The notes beneath the pieces are model-generated. The model searched no databases and had not been told where the DNA came from. It saw only the letters and a list, made by a program, of their open reading frames with translations. Both the position numbers and the translations under genes were made by a program. Shown here one piece after another: positions 45,240-46,492 of a stretch of DNA of 46,492 nucleotides; position 1 is the stretch's first letter; each line of letters starts with the position of its first letter. The stretch is from NCBI GenBank assembly GCA_041685505.1, contig JAWLFQ010000012.1:1-46492 (forward strand). The letters run 5' to 3'. Source of the stretch: T1Sed10-7 sp041685505 (GTDB taxonomy: Bacteria; Actinomycetota; Nitriliruptoria; Nitriliruptorales; Nitriliruptoraceae).

Positions 45240-46492
45240 CCCTGATCCTCCCGCGCCTGGCGGCCGTCCGTGCGCGCCTCACGGCGACGTTCCGCGGCCT
45301 GCTCGGCGGCCAGGCGCTCCAGTTCCGCGTGACCGTGGTCGACATGGACCATCGCCTCGGCCACGGCGCGGTGCCCGGCGACCTCGTCGATCTGGCGGTG
45401 CATCTCCTGCACCACCCGCCGGTACTGGGGGTGGCCCTGGGGCACCGAGCGCAGCTCGAGCATCTGCATCGCGGCCCGGGCGTTGAGCTGGATGGCGTAG
45501 CGCATCCGGTAGGCGAAGCAGACCGCGTACTGCGCGGCGGCGGGGTGATCGGGAGCCAGCAGGGACTCCAGTGCCGCGGAGCGCTCCAGGGCCTCGTGCC
45601 AGCGGTGCTCCACGCCCGCCTCGGCCAGTTCGGGCGGGGTCTCGTAGCCGTGGGCGGTGGTGAGGTCCTGCCACTCGATCGTGAGCATCCGGTGGCGCTG
45701 CAGGTCGCGGAACCCGCCGTAGTCGCCGAGCACGTCGAAGCGGTACCACACCCGCTCGAACCCGCGGCCGGGCTTGTGCCGGCGGTTGACGCGCTCCCCG
45801 ACGTAGGCGGTCAGCACCTCGGCGCGACGCTCGGCGGGCCAGCGACGCACCTCGGCCTCGAGCTGCTGCTCGGGGATCGTCACGTGGGGATAGAGCGCAC
45901 CGGTGACCAGCGCCACCTCGGCATCGACCGCATCCCGCGGCGCCCAGTCGGTCAGCGTCACGAGCTGGGCCGGCTGGACCGGATCCTGGGGCACGAGCGC
46001 AGCCGCCAGGGCGCGGGTCTCGTCACGGCGCGCTGCGAGGTAGTCGGACCACGCCCCACCGCGATCGGGGCGGTCCACGCGGGTGAGGAAGGAGGGGATG
46101 ACCTGGCGCAGTTCGACCAGGAGGCGGTCGGCGAGCGTGCGCGACTCCGCCAGCTCGTCGGCCTTGAGCCGCAGCAGCAGACCCTCGTAGGCCTGACCCG
46201 AGGCGAACATCCCGACGTTGGAGGTGGTGGCCGCCGGCAGGAGCCCACGGATCAGGTCCAGGGCCTTGGCCTTGGTGGCGTTGCGGTAGGCGAAGGGTGA
46301 GGTCGTCTCGTCCTTCGGCCAGCGCCGGCGTACCCACTCCAGCATCTCGGGGACCAGCGCGGCGTAGATGTCGAAGATCGCGTCGAGGTGCTCGACGTAG
46401 GCCGCGGCGTGGGGCCCGGCCATGACCTCGGCGTCGCGGTGGTAGCGGTACCGGCCCCCCGGCTTGGTGTCGTAGGGGATGTAGCGCGTGGA
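45236..46492 (-). CDS. Tandem-domain ThyX-like protein (5' end missing)
   Basis: The frame is open to the window edge, so at least 418 residues are seen and the N terminus is missing. It reads as two ThyX-type halves. The first begins STRYIPYD at the edge, which in ThyX follows the RHRxxS motif, and continues to RGLLPAATTSNVGMFASGQA. The second contains FRDLQRHRMLTIEWQ, aligned with RHRTxS but with Leu-Thr in place of the usual residues before the missing Ser, and ends in YAIQLNARAAMQMLELRS. ThyX makes dTMP with FAD; here at least the C-terminal copy looks altered. Its place near dapA-rnj is the usual thyX locus of actinobacteria. Whether it is a working thymidylate synthase is open. Confidence 0.8.
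   Translation of the reverse strand, partial: STRYIPYDTKPGGRYRYHRDAEVMAGPHAAAYVEHLDAIFDIYAALVPEMLEWVRRRWPKDETTSPFAYRNATKAKALDLIRGLLPAATTSNVGMFASGQAYEGLLLRLKADELAESRTLADRLLVELRQVIPSFLTRVDRPDRGGAWSDYLAARRDETRALAAALVPQDPVQPAQLVTLTDWAPRDAVDAEVALVTGALYPHVTIPEQQLEAEVRRWPAERRAEVLTAYVGERVNRRHKPGRGFERVWYRFDVLGDYGGFRDLQRHRMLTIEWQDLTTAHGYETPPELAEAGVEHRWHEALERSAALESLLAPDHPAAAQYAVCFAYRMRYAIQLNARAAMQMLELRSVPQGHPQYRRVVQEMHRQIDEVAGHRAVAEAMVHVDHGHAELERLAAEQAAERRREARTDGRQAREDQG

Overview
The window is 46.5 kb of very GC-rich DNA with dense, mostly short-spaced genes, GTG starts and no tRNA, rRNA or insertion sequence that I can see. Gene content (cobalamin-dependent NrdJ, NrdR, LexA with CGAAC-N4-GTTCG boxes, RecA-RecX, FtsK, RNase J, DapA/DapF) and the gene order nrdR / LysM gene / lexA / hflX / dapF / miaA / miaB / recX / recA / pgsA / ftsK / rnj / dapA / thyX-like match the block known from Mycobacterium tuberculosis (Rv2718c to Rv2754c). 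This is therefore an actinobacterial chromosome. The NDQ-type rhodopsin suggests a salt-rich or alkaline, lit habitat and perhaps a deep-branching lineage such as Nitriliruptoria; the lineage is inference.

Region 1 (about 1-19.6 kb) is a looser mix. It holds the end of a PAS histidine kinase, a ubiquitin-like/Mut7-C RNase, three GNAT acetyltransferases, a copper amine oxidase, a TetR regulator divergent from a two-gene ABC exporter around a 31-bp operator, an intact VapBC pair, a lipoprotein, a second VapBC-like pair with a decayed toxin, class II ribonucleotide reductase with NrdR-type boxes upstream, an AI-2E family permease, an amidase, a hotdog-type protein and a Gfo/Idh/MocA oxidoreductase.

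Region 2 (about 19.6-31 kb) is the DNA-damage and core block: nrdR, a LysM division-inhibitor-like gene divergent from lexA across four SOS boxes, the miaA-dapF-hflX run, an NDQ sodium-pump-type rhodopsin placed between miaA and miaB, a small membrane protein, and recA-recX with an SOS box filling the recA promoter spacer. A DnaQ-like exonuclease faces away from recA.

Region 3 (about 31-46.5 kb) holds a tightly coupled rimO-pgsA-cinA-thpR operon headed by a RodZ-like membrane HTH protein, ftsK, a nitronate monooxygenase-like enzyme behind a palindromic operator, dapA-rnj, a Dabb protein, two membrane proteins and, cut by the window end, a tandem-domain ThyX-like protein at the usual thyX locus.

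The items most worth a second look are the NDQ rhodopsin inserted in the housekeeping block, the non-canonical ThyX-like protein, the SOS-controlled LysM/lexA divergon, a roughly 40-bp element shared by the nrdJ and ftsK upstream regions, and a possible small RNA between recA and the exonuclease gene.
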